Shown: piece after piece, positions 30,666-39,978 of the stretch | How the letters are laid out: the number at the start of each line of letters is the position of its first letter | Numbering within the stretch: position 1 is the first letter of the stretch | Virus record (IMG/VR): IMGVR_UViG_3300037845_000048 | Location: 1-50,903 of that record | Length of the DNA: 50,903 bases | Strand: one strand, 5' to 3' | Source: a virus | Position numbers and translations under genes: made by a program | The notes under the pieces: model-generated | What the model saw: only the letters and a program-made list of their open reading frames with translations | The model's database searches: none | What the model was told of the DNA's origin: nothing

Positions 30666-31070
30666 GTGAAGGTCACCGGCCTCGGAGCGACCGTGACAGT
30701 GGGTGACGTAACCAACACGGGCCAGAACATCACCACGGACGTCACCGACTACCAGTTCTCCACCCCGTACGGGGTGCAGGACACCACCGGCGTCGGGAAG
30801 CTCGCGCACGAGCGGCTGCTGCTGCTGGAGGACTTCTCCGTCACGCTCAGCGGCGTGTTCGACCCCGGGGCGTCGCTGGCGCACGTGGTGTTCTCCAGCA
30901 ACAAGCGGGTCGTGCGCTCGGTGGTGATCATCAACGAGACCACGTCCAGCTCGACGATGACGGTGAACTGCCTGTTCACCGACTACCAGGTCAAGCGCAA
31001 CAACACGGGCGAATTGACCTACTCTGCGCCCGGCGTCCTCGCCGACGGCGTCGCACCGGCATGGACATAA
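30666..31070 (+). CDS. second tail tube-like protein
   Basis: 134 aa, GTG. The segment GVGKLAHERLLLLEDFSVTL parallels INKFAHERLAGLQDGALAFT in the 29004 protein, and overall size fits a compact tail tube subunit. One of the two is probably the main tube protein; which one cannot be decided here. Confidence 0.6.
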   Translation: MKVTGLGATVTVGDVTNTGQNITTDVTDYQFSTPYGVQDTTGVGKLAHERLLLLEDFSVTLSGVFDPGASLAHVVFSSNKRVVRSVVIINETTSSSTMTVNCLFTDYQVKRNNTGELTYSAPGVLADGVAPAWT

Positions 31071-31080
31071 AGGAATAGAT

Positions 31081-31485
31081 ATGGGTTTCGAGCTCCCCGA
31101 GAACGTCTACAGGCTCACGTTCGCCGACCCCCCCTACGCGGGACTCGAAGTGACCCTGCGGGGTTTCAGCATGGGCTACGTCTTGGCGTCCAGGGCCGCG
31201 GCGAGGAGCGGCGGCGACAACGGCGCCGATCCCGTCGCGGAGGAGATCGACCTGCTCGTCGAGAGCATCGAGGGCTGGAACGCCGAGAAGGGGGGCGTGC
31301 CGGTGCCCCCGACGCGGGAGAACATCCTGGCGCAGGACCCGAAGATGGTCAAAGCGATCATCAGGGAGTGGATGGCGGCCGTCACCGGAGTGCCGGCCCC
31401 TTTGGACGGCGCATCGACCTCTGGCGAGCCGTCCCCGGAGGCGTCGATTCCGATGGAAACACTGTCACCGAGCCCCCCGAGCTAA
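31081..31485 (+). CDS. tail assembly chaperone (G-type)
   Basis: 134 aa, ATG. Helical protein that guides tape-measure assembly. It ends with a Pro/Ser tail containing the C CCC CCG slippery site at 31473-31479. Located between tail tube and tape measure, as expected. Confidence 0.75.
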   Translation: MGFELPENVYRLTFADPPYAGLEVTLRGFSMGYVLASRAAARSGGDNGADPVAEEIDLLVESIEGWNAEKGGVPVPPTRENILAQDPKMVKAIIREWMAAVTGVPAPLDGASTSGEPSPEASIPMETLSPSPPS

Positions 31486-31628
31486 GGCGCGCCGAGTTCA
31501 TCCTCGGCGTCTGCCAGCGCTTCGGCACCCTGCCGTGGCCCGGGTCGCTCATGGAGCAGCCCGCCGAGTTCCTGCAACTTCTGGCCATCGAGGCACGAGG
31601 GAGGCCTGATGCCGGTGACGGCTACTGA
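31081..31628 (+). CDS. tail assembly chaperone, -1 frameshift product (GT-type)
   Basis: A slip on C CCC CCG moves ribosomes into the -1 frame (CCC CCC GAG CTA). The product adds 49 residues (ELRRAEFILGVCQRFGTLPW onward), giving about 182 aa. The alternate-frame extension has good codon bias and ends 31 nt before the tape measure start, the classic G/GT arrangement. Confidence 0.75.
31473..31479 (+). promoter_or_regulatory. -1 frameshift slippery site
   Basis: C CCC CCG fits X XXY YYZ: zero-frame codons CCC and CCG re-pair as CCC and CCC after a -1 slip. It lies two codons before the zero-frame stop. Confidence 0.75.
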
Positions 31629-31658
31629 GCCCCCCCGCGCGCACCGCCGGGGGGTGCT

Positions 31659-34600
31659 GTGAACCTTATCGAGATCGTCGTCACGGCCAAGGACATGGCC
31701 GGCGCCACCCTGGACGAGGTGGACGCCAAGGGGAGCAAACTCGGCCGGTCGCTGGGTGCGATGGGCATGATCGGCGCCACGGCCCTGGCGGGCATCGCCG
31801 TCGAGTCGGTGAAGATGGCCACCACGTACGAGTCGGTCACCACCCGCCTGGTGACCTCGGCCGGCGAGCAGAACAGCAACCTGAAGATGGTCCAGGAGGG
31901 GATGCTGGACATGGCCGGGCAGGTCGGGGTCTCCGCGACCGACCTGGCGAAGGCCATGTACTACGTGGAGTCGGCCGGGTTCCACGGCGCGGACGGCCTG
32001 ACGGTGCTCAAGGCGGCCGCTCAGGGCGCTGCCGCTGAGGGCGCCGATACGACGACGGTCGTGCAGGCGATGACCGATGTGCTGGTGGACTACCACCTGA
32101 AGGCGTCGGACGCGGCAAACGTCACCTCGAAGATGATCACAGCGGTCAGCTTCGGGAAGACTTCGCTCCAGGACTTTTCCAGCGCCTTCTCCAACATCGT
32201 CCCGGCCGCGTCGGCCGCCGGGATCTCGTTCAACGACGTCGCGGGCGCCCTGGCGGAGATGACCAACCACGGGTTCACCGCGCGCCGGGCGTCGACAGAC
32301 CTGGCGCAGGCGCTGCGGTCGCTGCTGAACCCGACGGGGCCGATGACGGCGGCGTTCGTGGAGTTCGGGGTGTCGTCGGACGAGTTGAAGGCGAAGCTGG
32401 CCGGCCCGAACGGGCTCACCGACGCCATGGAGTACCTGTCGCAGAAGGCCGAGAAGGCGGGCAAGGAGGGCACCCCGGCATTCGCCGCCGCTTTGAAGCT
32501 GCTGATGGGCACGGCGCCGGGGGCGAACGCGGCCCTGGCGACGGTCGGCGAGAACTTCGACGCCACCTCGAAGGCGATCGCGGGGATCGGTACGGCGTCG
32601 GCGGACGCGTCGGGCAACGTCCAGGGCTTCGCGGAGATTCAGAAGACCCTCAAGCAGCAGCTCAAAGAGGTCGAAGCCGAGGCACAGTCGCTGGGCATCC
32701 GCCTCGGCGACTTCCTGATCCCGCAGCTCTCGAAGCTGCTCACGTTCGGCACGAACGCGTTCAGCGGCATCGCGTCGGGATTCAGCGGCGCCGCGACGAA
32801 ACCGGTCGCGCATCCGAACGCGGGCAACGCGTTCCTCAACCAGGAGCTGGCGACGCCGCCGCCGCTCACGGGCTGGCAGCGGTTCGGCCAGACCGTGCAC
32901 CAGGTGCTCACCGACATCGAGCAGGGCGCCGTGCGCCTGGAACCGGTGGGCAAGGACCTGCTGCGGTTCGGCGACGAGGTGTGGCAGGGACTGACGAAGC
33001 TCGCACCCGCGCTGGAACCGACGGCGGCGCTGCTGGGCGGCACGATGTTCGTGGCGCTCGAAGCGGTCGGCAAGGTGCTCGCCGACGTGGTCGGGCCGGC
33101 GTTCAAGGACTTCGCGCAGTTCCTCGATGACCACAAGGCCCTGATCGAATTTTTCGCCGGCACGGTCCTGGGCGGCCTGATCGTGAAGATGACGATCCTG
33201 GGCGGCATCAAGGCCGCGCAGGGAGTGGTCGGCCTCGCGACCTCTATCGCGCAGTTCCCCCTGAGCCAGGCCGGGCAGATCAAAACGGCGTTCGACGGGC
33301 TGAAGGCCGCGTGGTCCGGCAAGGAGGCCGCCGAGGGCGAGCAGGCCGTGCAGGGCCTGGCGGGGGCGTTCGGGGACCTGAAGGCCAAGGCGTCCGGGGT
33401 GCTGGACAAGATCCTGCCCGACTCCGGGAAGCTGGCCGGGCTCTCGCAGATGAGCAGCGACTTCGAGGCCGTCAAGATCGAGGCGCAGGCCGCCGACGAG
33501 CAGATATCGCTGTTCGGCGTCACCGAGCAGGGAATCGTCCAGGTCGCCGCGCACCAGCAGTTGGGGCTGTTCGAGCAGGACCTGAGCGACATCGAGACCG
33601 AGGCCGCCAACGTCACCGGCGGCCTGGGGAAGGCGGAGGAGGCTTCGACGAGCCTGGCGGGCAAGCTGGGCAAATTCGCGATGACCGGCGGCGTCATCGG
33701 CGGGGTGCTCGTCGGCCTCGGGATGCTCGGCAGCTACCTCGGGAACCTCGCGGGCGTGGGCGACCATACCGCGCAAAGCCTCGACCAGTTGCAGAGCCAG
33801 CTCCAGCTCGCCGGCAGCGGCTCGATCCAGGCCGACCAGCAGTTCACGAAGATGGCTGTGGGCATGGCGATGGCGCAGACGGCGATCAGCCAGCTGCACG
33901 GGGGCGTCGAGGCCTTCGGGAAGGGGAACGACCAGCAGGTCCAAGGGCTCAAGGACGTGGACACCGCGCTGGCGAACCTGGTCACGGGCGGCCACCTCGA
34001 CCAGGCGAAGGCCCAGTTCGCCGATATCGCGGGCGCCCTGCAGAAGCAGGGCATCGACGCCTCGAGCGCGGCGGCCGACTTCCCGGCCTACGAACAGGCG
34101 GTGAAGAACGCGGGCGACGCGGCGCAGACGACCGACGGGCAGCTGTCCTCGATGCAGGCGTCGCTGAACGAGAATCAGGCCCTGACCGTGTTCAACAGCG
34201 ACCTGGGGACGCTGACGGACCAGCTCAAGGCCAGCGGCAACTCGATGGACGCCACGACGCAGGTCGGGCAGCAGAACCAGCGCATGTTCGAGACTCTCTC
34301 CCAAGACGTGATCAACTACTACCAGCAGCAGCGCGCCGCCGGGGGCGACACGAACACCGCGACGACGATCATGTCGGCGCAGGCGCAGCAGATCGAGAAG
34401 CTGGGCGTGCAGTTCGGGATCTCGAAGAACGTGGTGGACCAGTTCCTCGGGAGCCTGTCGGGTATCAAGCCGTTCTACAGCTTGACGGTGACGGCGAACG
34501 TGGGGCCTGCGGAGCAGGTTTTGAACGGCCTCGTGCAGCGGATCAACGACTCGACGGGGACCGTGCAGATCTACGGTTCGTCGGTGGGGCCCGGCACGGG

Positions 34601-34940
34601 GGGGCGCGCGTTGGGCGGTATGGCGCACGGTGGTGTGGTGGGCGCCGCCGCGTCGGGTGGTGCGCGGGGGAGTTGGACGATGGTGAATGAGCAGGGCGGG
34701 GAGTTGGTGCACCTGCCGACGGGGGCGACGGTGTATTCGAGCCCCGATTCGCAGCGGATGCTCGCCGGCGCGGGTGGTTCCGGTGGCGCCGGCGGTGGCG
34801 GGGTGATGCAGCTCGAAGTGCTGCCCGGGGGGGCGTCGGCGTTCGAGCAGTTCATGGTGATGGCGCTGCGCCAGTGGGTGCGCGCGCGTGGGGGCAACGC
34901 GCCGGACAGCGTGCAGAAAGTCCTCGGGCAGAACTTCTAA
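31659..34940 (+). CDS. tape measure protein
   Basis: 1093 aa, the longest gene; GTG start. N-terminal region with MGMIGATALAGIAVESVKMA, then the TP901-type core (TTYESVTTRLVTSAGEQN, ASDAANVTSKMITAV, MTNHGFTARRAST). Long Ala/Gln-rich helical stretches follow, and hydrophobic segments near residues 500-530 and 680-700. A Gly-rich C-terminal end resembles 'GG-HGGVVG...NEQGGELVHLP'. By the usual ~1.5 angstrom per residue, the tail would be near 160 nm. Confidence 0.9.
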   Translation: MNLIEIVVTAKDMAGATLDEVDAKGSKLGRSLGAMGMIGATALAGIAVESVKMATTYESVTTRLVTSAGEQNSNLKMVQEGMLDMAGQVGVSATDLAKAMYYVESAGFHGADGLTVLKAAAQGAAAEGADTTTVVQAMTDVLVDYHLKASDAANVTSKMITAVSFGKTSLQDFSSAFSNIVPAASAAGISFNDVAGALAEMTNHGFTARRASTDLAQALRSLLNPTGPMTAAFVEFGVSSDELKAKLAGPNGLTDAMEYLSQKAEKAGKEGTPAFAAALKLLMGTAPGANAALATVGENFDATSKAIAGIGTASADASGNVQGFAEIQKTLKQQLKEVEAEAQSLGIRLGDFLIPQLSKLLTFGTNAFSGIASGFSGAATKPVAHPNAGNAFLNQELATPPPLTGWQRFGQTVHQVLTDIEQGAVRLEPVGKDLLRFGDEVWQGLTKLAPALEPTAALLGGTMFVALEAVGKVLADVVGPAFKDFAQFLDDHKALIEFFAGTVLGGLIVKMTILGGIKAAQGVVGLATSIAQFPLSQAGQIKTAFDGLKAAWSGKEAAEGEQAVQGLAGAFGDLKAKASGVLDKILPDSGKLAGLSQMSSDFEAVKIEAQAADEQISLFGVTEQGIVQVAAHQQLGLFEQDLSDIETEAANVTGGLGKAEEASTSLAGKLGKFAMTGGVIGGVLVGLGMLGSYLGNLAGVGDHTAQSLDQLQSQLQLAGSGSIQADQQFTKMAVGMAMAQTAISQLHGGVEAFGKGNDQQVQGLKDVDTALANLVTGGHLDQAKAQFADIAGALQKQGIDASSAAADFPAYEQAVKNAGDAAQTTDGQLSSMQASLNENQALTVFNSDLGTLTDQLKASGNSMDATTQVGQQNQRMFETLSQDVINYYQQQRAAGGDTNTATTIMSAQAQQIEKLGVQFGISKNVVDQFLGSLSGIKPFYSLTVTANVGPAEQVLNGLVQRINDSTGTVQIYGSSVGPGTGGRALGGMAHGGVVGAAASGGARGSWTMVNEQGGELVHLPTGATVYSSPDSQRMLAGAGGSGGAGGGGVMQLEVLPGGASAFEQFMVMALRQWVRARGGNAPDSVQKVLGQNF

Positions 34941-34950
34941 GGAGTCACGG

Positions 34951-35460
34951 ATGGCCTACTACAAGGTGTTCAACGTCGCGCAGCCGACCATCGCCGCGCC
35001 CGCGGCGGTCGCGACCGGCACGACGATCAAAACAATGCTGCAACTCACCTCCCCGACGAAGAACCTTCAGGTCGTCTCGTGGGGATACACGATCTCGGCG
35101 CTCCCCGGCGGCATCGGGGTGTTCGAGCTGATCCAGACGGACGTCGCGGCGACGGTGACGGCGCACGTGGCCTCCGGGATCGTCGGCCTGGACCCGAACG
35201 GCTCGACACCTACCCTCACGGTGGGATCGGTGACGGGAACCGGGTACACGGCCAGCGCGGAGGGGACCGTCACCGCGACCCGGCTGTTCGACGTCGACCA
35301 GATCCCGACCGCGTCCGGTTTGGTGCCGATCAACTACGACTACCAGTTCGTTCCCGACGAACGGCCCGTGTGCGCCGCCGGGAAGTTCCTGCGGGTGCGC
35401 GTGACGACTCCGACGTCGGGGACGAACATGCTCTGCTGGGTCACCGTCAACGAGATCTGA
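34951..35460 (+). CDS. tail-region structural protein
   Basis: 169 aa, ATG with AAGGAG. Beta-rich, Thr/Val/Gly heavy (NLQVVSWGYTISALPGGIG), ending TSGTNMLCWVTVNEI. Follows the tape measure, so likely a minor tail or baseplate component. Confidence 0.65.
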   Translation: MAYYKVFNVAQPTIAAPAAVATGTTIKTMLQLTSPTKNLQVVSWGYTISALPGGIGVFELIQTDVAATVTAHVASGIVGLDPNGSTPTLTVGSVTGTGYTASAEGTVTATRLFDVDQIPTASGLVPINYDYQFVPDERPVCAAGKFLRVRVTTPTSGTNMLCWVTVNEI

Positions 35461-35478
35461 TACCGAAGGAGAACCATC

Positions 35479-35688
35479 GTGTGGGTGGAGACGATCGACG
35501 GGAACTACCTGAACCTCGACCAGGCGCAGAAGGTGTTCGCGGCGGACCAGGGCGACGGCGTGGTGCTGATCATCGCGACCGTGGGGGGGTCCGAGGGTGT
35601 CTTGCAGACGTCCTCGGTGTTCGCGACGGTCGCCGATGCGCAGGCCGCGATCCGGGCGATCGTGTCCGGCACCACGCTGACCAACTGA
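35479..35688 (+). CDS. small tail-region protein
   Basis: 69 aa, GTG with GAAGGAGAA upstream. A compact beta/alpha protein (ETIDGNYLNLDQAQKVF, DGVVLIIATVGGSEGV, then an Ala-rich helix). Often found next to minor tail genes; role unknown. Confidence 0.6.
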   Translation: MWVETIDGNYLNLDQAQKVFAADQGDGVVLIIATVGGSEGVLQTSSVFATVADAQAAIRAIVSGTTLTN

Positions 35689-35689
35689 C

Positions 35690-37993
35690 ATGGGGTCGGT
35701 CGCGCCGCTGGTCTCGTCGTGGGCGAGGCGTCCCGCGCCGGGGTACGTGTACGCCCCGGCGCCGACGCGCGGCTCGGCGCCCGCGCCGCAGGGCCCGACC
35801 GACCCGATCGGCCTCGGGGCGGAGATCTACCTCGGCGGTCTGGGCTGGACGGACATCAGCCCGTTCGTGCTGTACCGCGACTCGTCGCAGTTCGTCTCGA
35901 TCGGCCGGGGGCGCCCGAACGAGGCCTCCAGCACCGTCTCACAGCCCCAGACGTGCCAGTTCCAGCTGAACAACCGCAGCAACCAGTTCAGCCCGCGCAA
36001 CCCCGCCGGCCCCTACTTCCAGCTGATCGGGCGCAACACCCCGATCCGGTTCTGGCGGATGCAGAACGGCATCCGCCGCTACCGGTTCGCCGGGGAAGTG
36101 GTCGAGTGGCCCAGCACCGCGGACCTGTCCGGCACCGACGTGTGGACCTCCGTCACGGCGGCCGGGATGCTGCGGCGCCTGAGCCAGGGCACCGCGCCGA
36201 CGTTCTCCTCCATGTACCGCGCCTTCATGAAGGTCGGCGGCCTGCCGAACGTGGTGGCGTACTGGCCCTGCGAGGACGGCGCGAGCGCCCAGCAGATCGC
36301 CTCGGCCCTCTCCGGCGGCTCGCCGATGAAGGTCGTAGGCTCCCCCGCGTTCGCCGGCGACAGCTCCTTCGGGTGCTCCAAGGCGCTGCCCGTCCTGAAG
36401 AGCAGCACCTGGAGCGCGCCCGTGCCCTCCGGCGTCACGTGGACCGACAACGTGGTCAGGTTCCTGGTGAAGATCCCGTCCGGGGGCGACACGAACGGCG
36501 CGGTGGTCGCCCGGTACTACACCACCGGGACCGTGGCGCGGGTGGACCTGATCTACAACACGGCCTCCAACGGCACGTTCACCATCGCGGGCTACAACGC
36601 CGCGGGAGTGCAGACGACCGCCACCATCGCTTCCCCGGGCCCGGACGGCTCCGGTTTCAACGGCGTGCTGGCGCACGTCTCGATGGACCTGCGCACGGGC
36701 ATCAGCGGCGTCACCGCGCAGGTGAACACGGTGTCCAACGGCACCGAGGCGCTGAGCGGGTCGGCCCTGACGCTCACCGTCGGGGCGGTGCAGACCGTCG
36801 TGATCGATCCGAACGCGAACCTGGCCGGGACCGTGGTCGGGCACGTCAGCGTGCAGAACGTGGAGGCGAACATGGTGGCGCTGCTCGAGCCGCTGCAGGG
36901 GTGGAACTTCGACAGCGCCCCCGGCCGGCTGGAGCGGCTGTGCGTCGAGGAGGGCGTGAACCAGGTCTCGGTGTACGGCGACGATCCGAACGACGCGTCC
37001 CTGATGGGCTTCCAGGACGTGGACACGTTCCTGAACCTGGTGCAGCAGTGCGCGGACGTGGACGCGGGCACGCTGTTCGAGGCGCGCGACCAGGTGGCCC
37101 TGGTGTACCGGGAGCGGTTCACGCTCTACAACCAGGGCACCGCGTACGGCCTGAGCCCGTTCCAGCTGACCCTGGACTTCGCGCAGAACCAGCTGAGCGC
37201 GCAGCCGCAGCCCCAGGACGACGACGCATACGCCCGCAACGACGTCACGGTGGCGCAGCTGGCGGGCTCCTCGGCGCGGCAGGTCCTGAACGACGGGTCG
37301 GCGCTGTCGATCTCGCCGCCGCCGGCCGGGGCGGGCGAGTACGCCACCACGTACACGATCAACATCGGCCCCGACGGGCAGTTCGCCGGCCAGATGTCGA
37401 TCGCCGACCACGCGGGGTGGCGGCTGCACCTGGGCACGGTGAACGAGGCGCGCTACCCGCAGGTGTCGGTCAACCTGCGGCACCCCACGTTCACCGGGAG
37501 CCTGGACCTGATGAACGCCGCCCTGTCGGTGGACGTCGGGGACGTCATCGTGCTCAACAACCCGCCGGCACGGCTGGGCCCGGACCCGATCCGGCTGGTC
37601 ATCCTCGGGCACAGCGAGACCATGGGGACCTGGGAGCACGACATCGTGTTCAACTGCGCCCCCGAGTCCCCGTACCGGGTGATGGTGCTGGACGATCCCG
37701 TGCTGGGGCGCGCGGACACGGACGGCTCGACGCTCGCCGCCGCGTACCCGCTGGGCACGGAGACGACGCTGCTGGTCGCGACCGCGAACGCGAACTCGCC
37801 GCTGTGGACCACGAGCGCGGGGGATTTCCCGTTCGACGTCGCGGTCGGTGGGGAGCGCATGACGGTCACGGACGTCACCGGGGCGTCGTCGCCTCAGGCG
37901 TTCACCGTTACGCGGTCGGTCAATGGTATTATAAAGTCCCAGACGGCAGGAACCGATATCCGTCTATTTCAGCCGGCAATCTTAAGCTTGTAA
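35690..37993 (+). CDS. minor tail protein (large)
   Basis: 767 aa, ATG. The N-terminal ~170 residues (YLGGLGWTDISPFVLYRDSS, CQFQLNNRSNQFSPRN) resemble distal-tail domains. A middle jelly-roll like part contains AYWPCEDGASA and 'TLTVGAVQTVVID', followed by a C-terminal domain with DVGDVIVLNNPP. Probably baseplate or receptor-proximal. The last ~70 bp are AT-rich and precede an endonuclease gene. Confidence 0.8.
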   Translation: MGSVAPLVSSWARRPAPGYVYAPAPTRGSAPAPQGPTDPIGLGAEIYLGGLGWTDISPFVLYRDSSQFVSIGRGRPNEASSTVSQPQTCQFQLNNRSNQFSPRNPAGPYFQLIGRNTPIRFWRMQNGIRRYRFAGEVVEWPSTADLSGTDVWTSVTAAGMLRRLSQGTAPTFSSMYRAFMKVGGLPNVVAYWPCEDGASAQQIASALSGGSPMKVVGSPAFAGDSSFGCSKALPVLKSSTWSAPVPSGVTWTDNVVRFLVKIPSGGDTNGAVVARYYTTGTVARVDLIYNTASNGTFTIAGYNAAGVQTTATIASPGPDGSGFNGVLAHVSMDLRTGISGVTAQVNTVSNGTEALSGSALTLTVGAVQTVVIDPNANLAGTVVGHVSVQNVEANMVALLEPLQGWNFDSAPGRLERLCVEEGVNQVSVYGDDPNDASLMGFQDVDTFLNLVQQCADVDAGTLFEARDQVALVYRERFTLYNQGTAYGLSPFQLTLDFAQNQLSAQPQPQDDDAYARNDVTVAQLAGSSARQVLNDGSALSISPPPAGAGEYATTYTINIGPDGQFAGQMSIADHAGWRLHLGTVNEARYPQVSVNLRHPTFTGSLDLMNAALSVDVGDVIVLNNPPARLGPDPIRLVILGHSETMGTWEHDIVFNCAPESPYRVMVLDDPVLGRADTDGSTLAAAYPLGTETTLLVATANANSPLWTTSAGDFPFDVAVGGERMTVTDVTGASSPQAFTVTRSVNGIIKSQTAGTDIRLFQPAILSL

Positions 37994-38002
37994 AGGCTAT
38001 CG

Positions 38003-38659
38003 ATGGGCATCGCAGAACGCTTCTGGAGTAAAGTGGACACCTCGGGTCCTTGCTGGGAATGGACCGCCGCGAAACAGCTAGGTTACGGGGTGTGCTGGAA
38101 CGGTGTCCGCACGATGGGAGCGCACCGCTGGGCATGGGAATATCTAGTAGGTCCGATACCTGAAGGCCTTGAGATCGATCACCTATGCCGTAATCGGGCG
38201 TGCGTTAATCCGGATCATCTCGAGCCAGTCACACATGAAGAGAACGTGCGGCGAGGTGCTGGGGGATGGAATACCGCGGCCGTGACGCACTGTCCCCAGG
38301 GGCATGAATACTCCGGCGACAATGTTTTCGTGAGCCGAGGCTCTCGGCGTTGTCGAAAATGCGCCAGAGAAAGAGATCGGGAAAAATATGTGCCAGTCCC
38401 CCGCCAAGAGCCGACGCATTGCCCTCAGGGGCATGAATATAACGAAGAGAATACGGGGTGGAAGAAGGGAAAGCACAGATGGTGTCGCGCCTGCGACCGA
38501 GCTCGCTATATCGCCCATCCTCTGCCAAAGGTCGCGGAGTGCCCGAGGGGGCATCCATACAGCGGGGAGAATCTGGTGATCGACTCGGCGGGCTACCAGC
38601 GATGCCGGAAGTGCGAGCGGGAGCGCTCGCGTCGGCGATCCAAGACCGCGAGTCTGTGA
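38003..38659 (+). CDS. HNH homing endonuclease with three zinc-type repeats
   Basis: 218 aa, ATG. HNH core: CWEW near residue 17, EIDHLCRN with Asp59-His60, NPDHLE with Asn69 and His72. It is followed by three ~40-residue repeats of the form CPxGHxY-x2-N...CxxCxxxR beginning near 97, 139 and 180; these probably bind zinc and read extended DNA. Lower GC and codon use unlike the flanking tail genes indicate mobility. Free-standing, between two tail genes. Confidence 0.88.
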   Translation: MGIAERFWSKVDTSGPCWEWTAAKQLGYGVCWNGVRTMGAHRWAWEYLVGPIPEGLEIDHLCRNRACVNPDHLEPVTHEENVRRGAGGWNTAAVTHCPQGHEYSGDNVFVSRGSRRCRKCARERDREKYVPVPRQEPTHCPQGHEYNEENTGWKKGKHRWCRACDRARYIAHPLPKVAECPRGHPYSGENLVIDSAGYQRCRKCERERSRRRSKTASL

Positions 38660-38666
38660 GGGGACC

Positions 38667-39155
38667 ATGGGGTATGTAGCGGGCCAGCGGGTCACCGCGG
38701 CCGAGTTGAACGTCGTGCCGCTGGTCCCGGTCGCGCCGACGACCACGGCCTCCAACAGCACCACGACGTCCGGGACCACCGATACCCGGGACGACGCGTT
38801 GGGCACCTACCAGTTCGCGGCGGTGGCGGGGACGCGGTATCTGGCGATGCTGAACAACGCGTTCGGTTCCGCCAGCGTCGTGGCGGACCTGTACACGATC
38901 CGTATCAGGGATTCCGGGAGTTCCTCGGCGCCGACGACGTCGAGTACGGCGGTGGCACAGGCCCAGTGGTATTGCGTGGCGACCGGCGGGGCTGGGCAGA
39001 CGGGGTTCGCGTTGCAGGCTTCGTTCCTGGTCGCGGCGAGCGGTGTGCATACGCTGGCGGTGTTCGCTCAGCGTGCTGCGGGCAGCGGCACGTTCAACGT
39101 GGTGTCGGGGGCGCTGATGCGGGAGCTACTGGTGGTGGCTGTCGGGAACGTTTGA
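38667..39155 (+). CDS. minor tail/virion protein
   Basis: 162 aa, ATG. Starts GYVAGQRVTAAELN, a motif seen at the N-terminus of many phage tail proteins, then a Thr/Ser/Ala-rich beta domain ending LMRELLVVAVGNV. Likely a tail fibre-associated or capsid-surface protein. Confidence 0.65.
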   Translation: MGYVAGQRVTAAELNVVPLVPVAPTTTASNSTTTSGTTDTRDDALGTYQFAAVAGTRYLAMLNNAFGSASVVADLYTIRIRDSGSSSAPTTSSTAVAQAQWYCVATGGAGQTGFALQASFLVAASGVHTLAVFAQRAAGSGTFNVVSGALMRELLVVAVGNV

Positions 39156-39163
39156 CGGGCGCG

Positions 39164-39328
39164 CTATGGGAGGGGGGACGCGTCGAGCCATCGGGCCGCG
39201 TCGGCGATCGTGTGCTGGGAGCCGAGCGCGATGGCGGTGAGGGCGGCTGCGGTGGGGGCGGACAGGCGTAGGGCGTTGAGCGTGATGGTGGCGGCGGCGC
39301 GCAGGACGGCGGCGGTGCGTCTGATCAA
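39164..39328 (-). CDS. small antisense-oriented membrane protein (putative)
   Basis: 54 aa on the minus strand from a TTG start; an ATG 22 codons upstream is an alternative. Contains a hydrophobic helix (APTAAALTAIALG) after a basic N-terminus and ends TIADAARWLDASPLP. Third codon positions are strongly GC in this frame and the plus strand has no sensible frame here. It is the only leftward gene inside the late operon. Confidence 0.5.
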   Translation of the reverse strand: MIRRTAAVLRAAATITLNALRLSAPTAAALTAIALGSQHTIADAARWLDASPLP

Positions 39329-39423
39329 GGGTGTTCTCTCGTGTCGGGGGTCGGCGGCGTGTTCAATGAGACATGTGCGGCGGACGCGGTGCAAGCGCAG
39401 GGCTTCCGATAAGGGGTGGTGGG

Positions 39424-39978
39424 ATGGCGCAGGACGTGTTGCCGGGGCTCGGCGATATCGGGATCGTGACGGTGCGCGGCGCGGGCGGCTGGCTGGTCGG
39501 GCTGGGCGAGCGGCTGGCGGGCGGGGGGCGCAACACGAGGTGGCGGCACGCGTTCGTCGTCACGGGGGTGGGGGTGGCGCGGGAGTTGACGCGGATCGTG
39601 GAGGCGGAGCCTTCGGGGGCGCGGGAGTCGGCGCTCTCGGAGTATCCGCCGGGTGCGGTGTTGTGGCTGCGCTGCCCGGATCAGTATCGGGAGGGCGTCG
39701 CTGCGGCTGCGTCGGCGATGGTCGGGACGAAGTATTCGTGGCTCGACTATGTGGCGGTGGCGTTGCACCATTGGGGCATCAACGCCGGGTGGCTGGAGCG
39801 GTATGTGGGGGCGAAGGGGCACGAGATGTGCAGTGCTCTCGCTGATGAGGCGGCGCGCAGGGGTGGCTGGCATCTGTTCGGCGCGCAGGCGGTTCCGCCG
39901 TCGGCGGGTGTTTGGGCTGGTGATGTGATGCCGGCGGATTTGGCTGCGCTAGCGGAGAAGCAGGGAGACGCGGCATGA
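39424..39978 (+). CDS. permuted papain-like (YiiX/NlpC-P60 type) hydrolase
   Basis: 184 aa, ATG with AGGGG upstream. Circularly permuted cysteine peptidase layout: N-terminal His42 in RHAFVV, a beta section with 'EAEPSGAR' and 'LWLRC', a helix [17 protein letters not shown], and C-terminal Cys136 in [11 protein letters not shown]. Such enzymes act on peptide or lipid amide bonds. Position between tail fibres and endolysin suggests cell-wall or entry function. Confidence 0.7.
   Translation: MAQDVLPGLGDIGIVTVRGAGGWLVGLGERLAGGGRNTRWRHAFVVTGVGVARELTRIVEAEPSGARESALSEYPPGAVLWLRCPDQYREGVAAAASAMVGTKYSWLDYVAVALHHWGINAGWLERYVGAKGHEMCSALADEAARRGGWHLFGAQAVPPSAGVWAGDVMPADLAALAEKQGDAA

Noticed and set aside
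31368-31485. Independent gene starting at 31368
   Set aside because: The upstream part of this frame is out of phase with the chaperone gene; only the portion after the slippery site is well coded, so it is treated as a frameshift extension.
31482-34712. 1076-aa minus-strand open frame
   Set aside because: Shadow of the tape measure gene: Arg/Leu/His-rich, no motifs, and the plus-strand frame has clear family features and a good start.
39210-39845. 211-aa plus-strand frame
   Set aside because: Arg/Gly-rich shadow that crosses the minus-strand membrane gene and the papain-like hydrolase gene.
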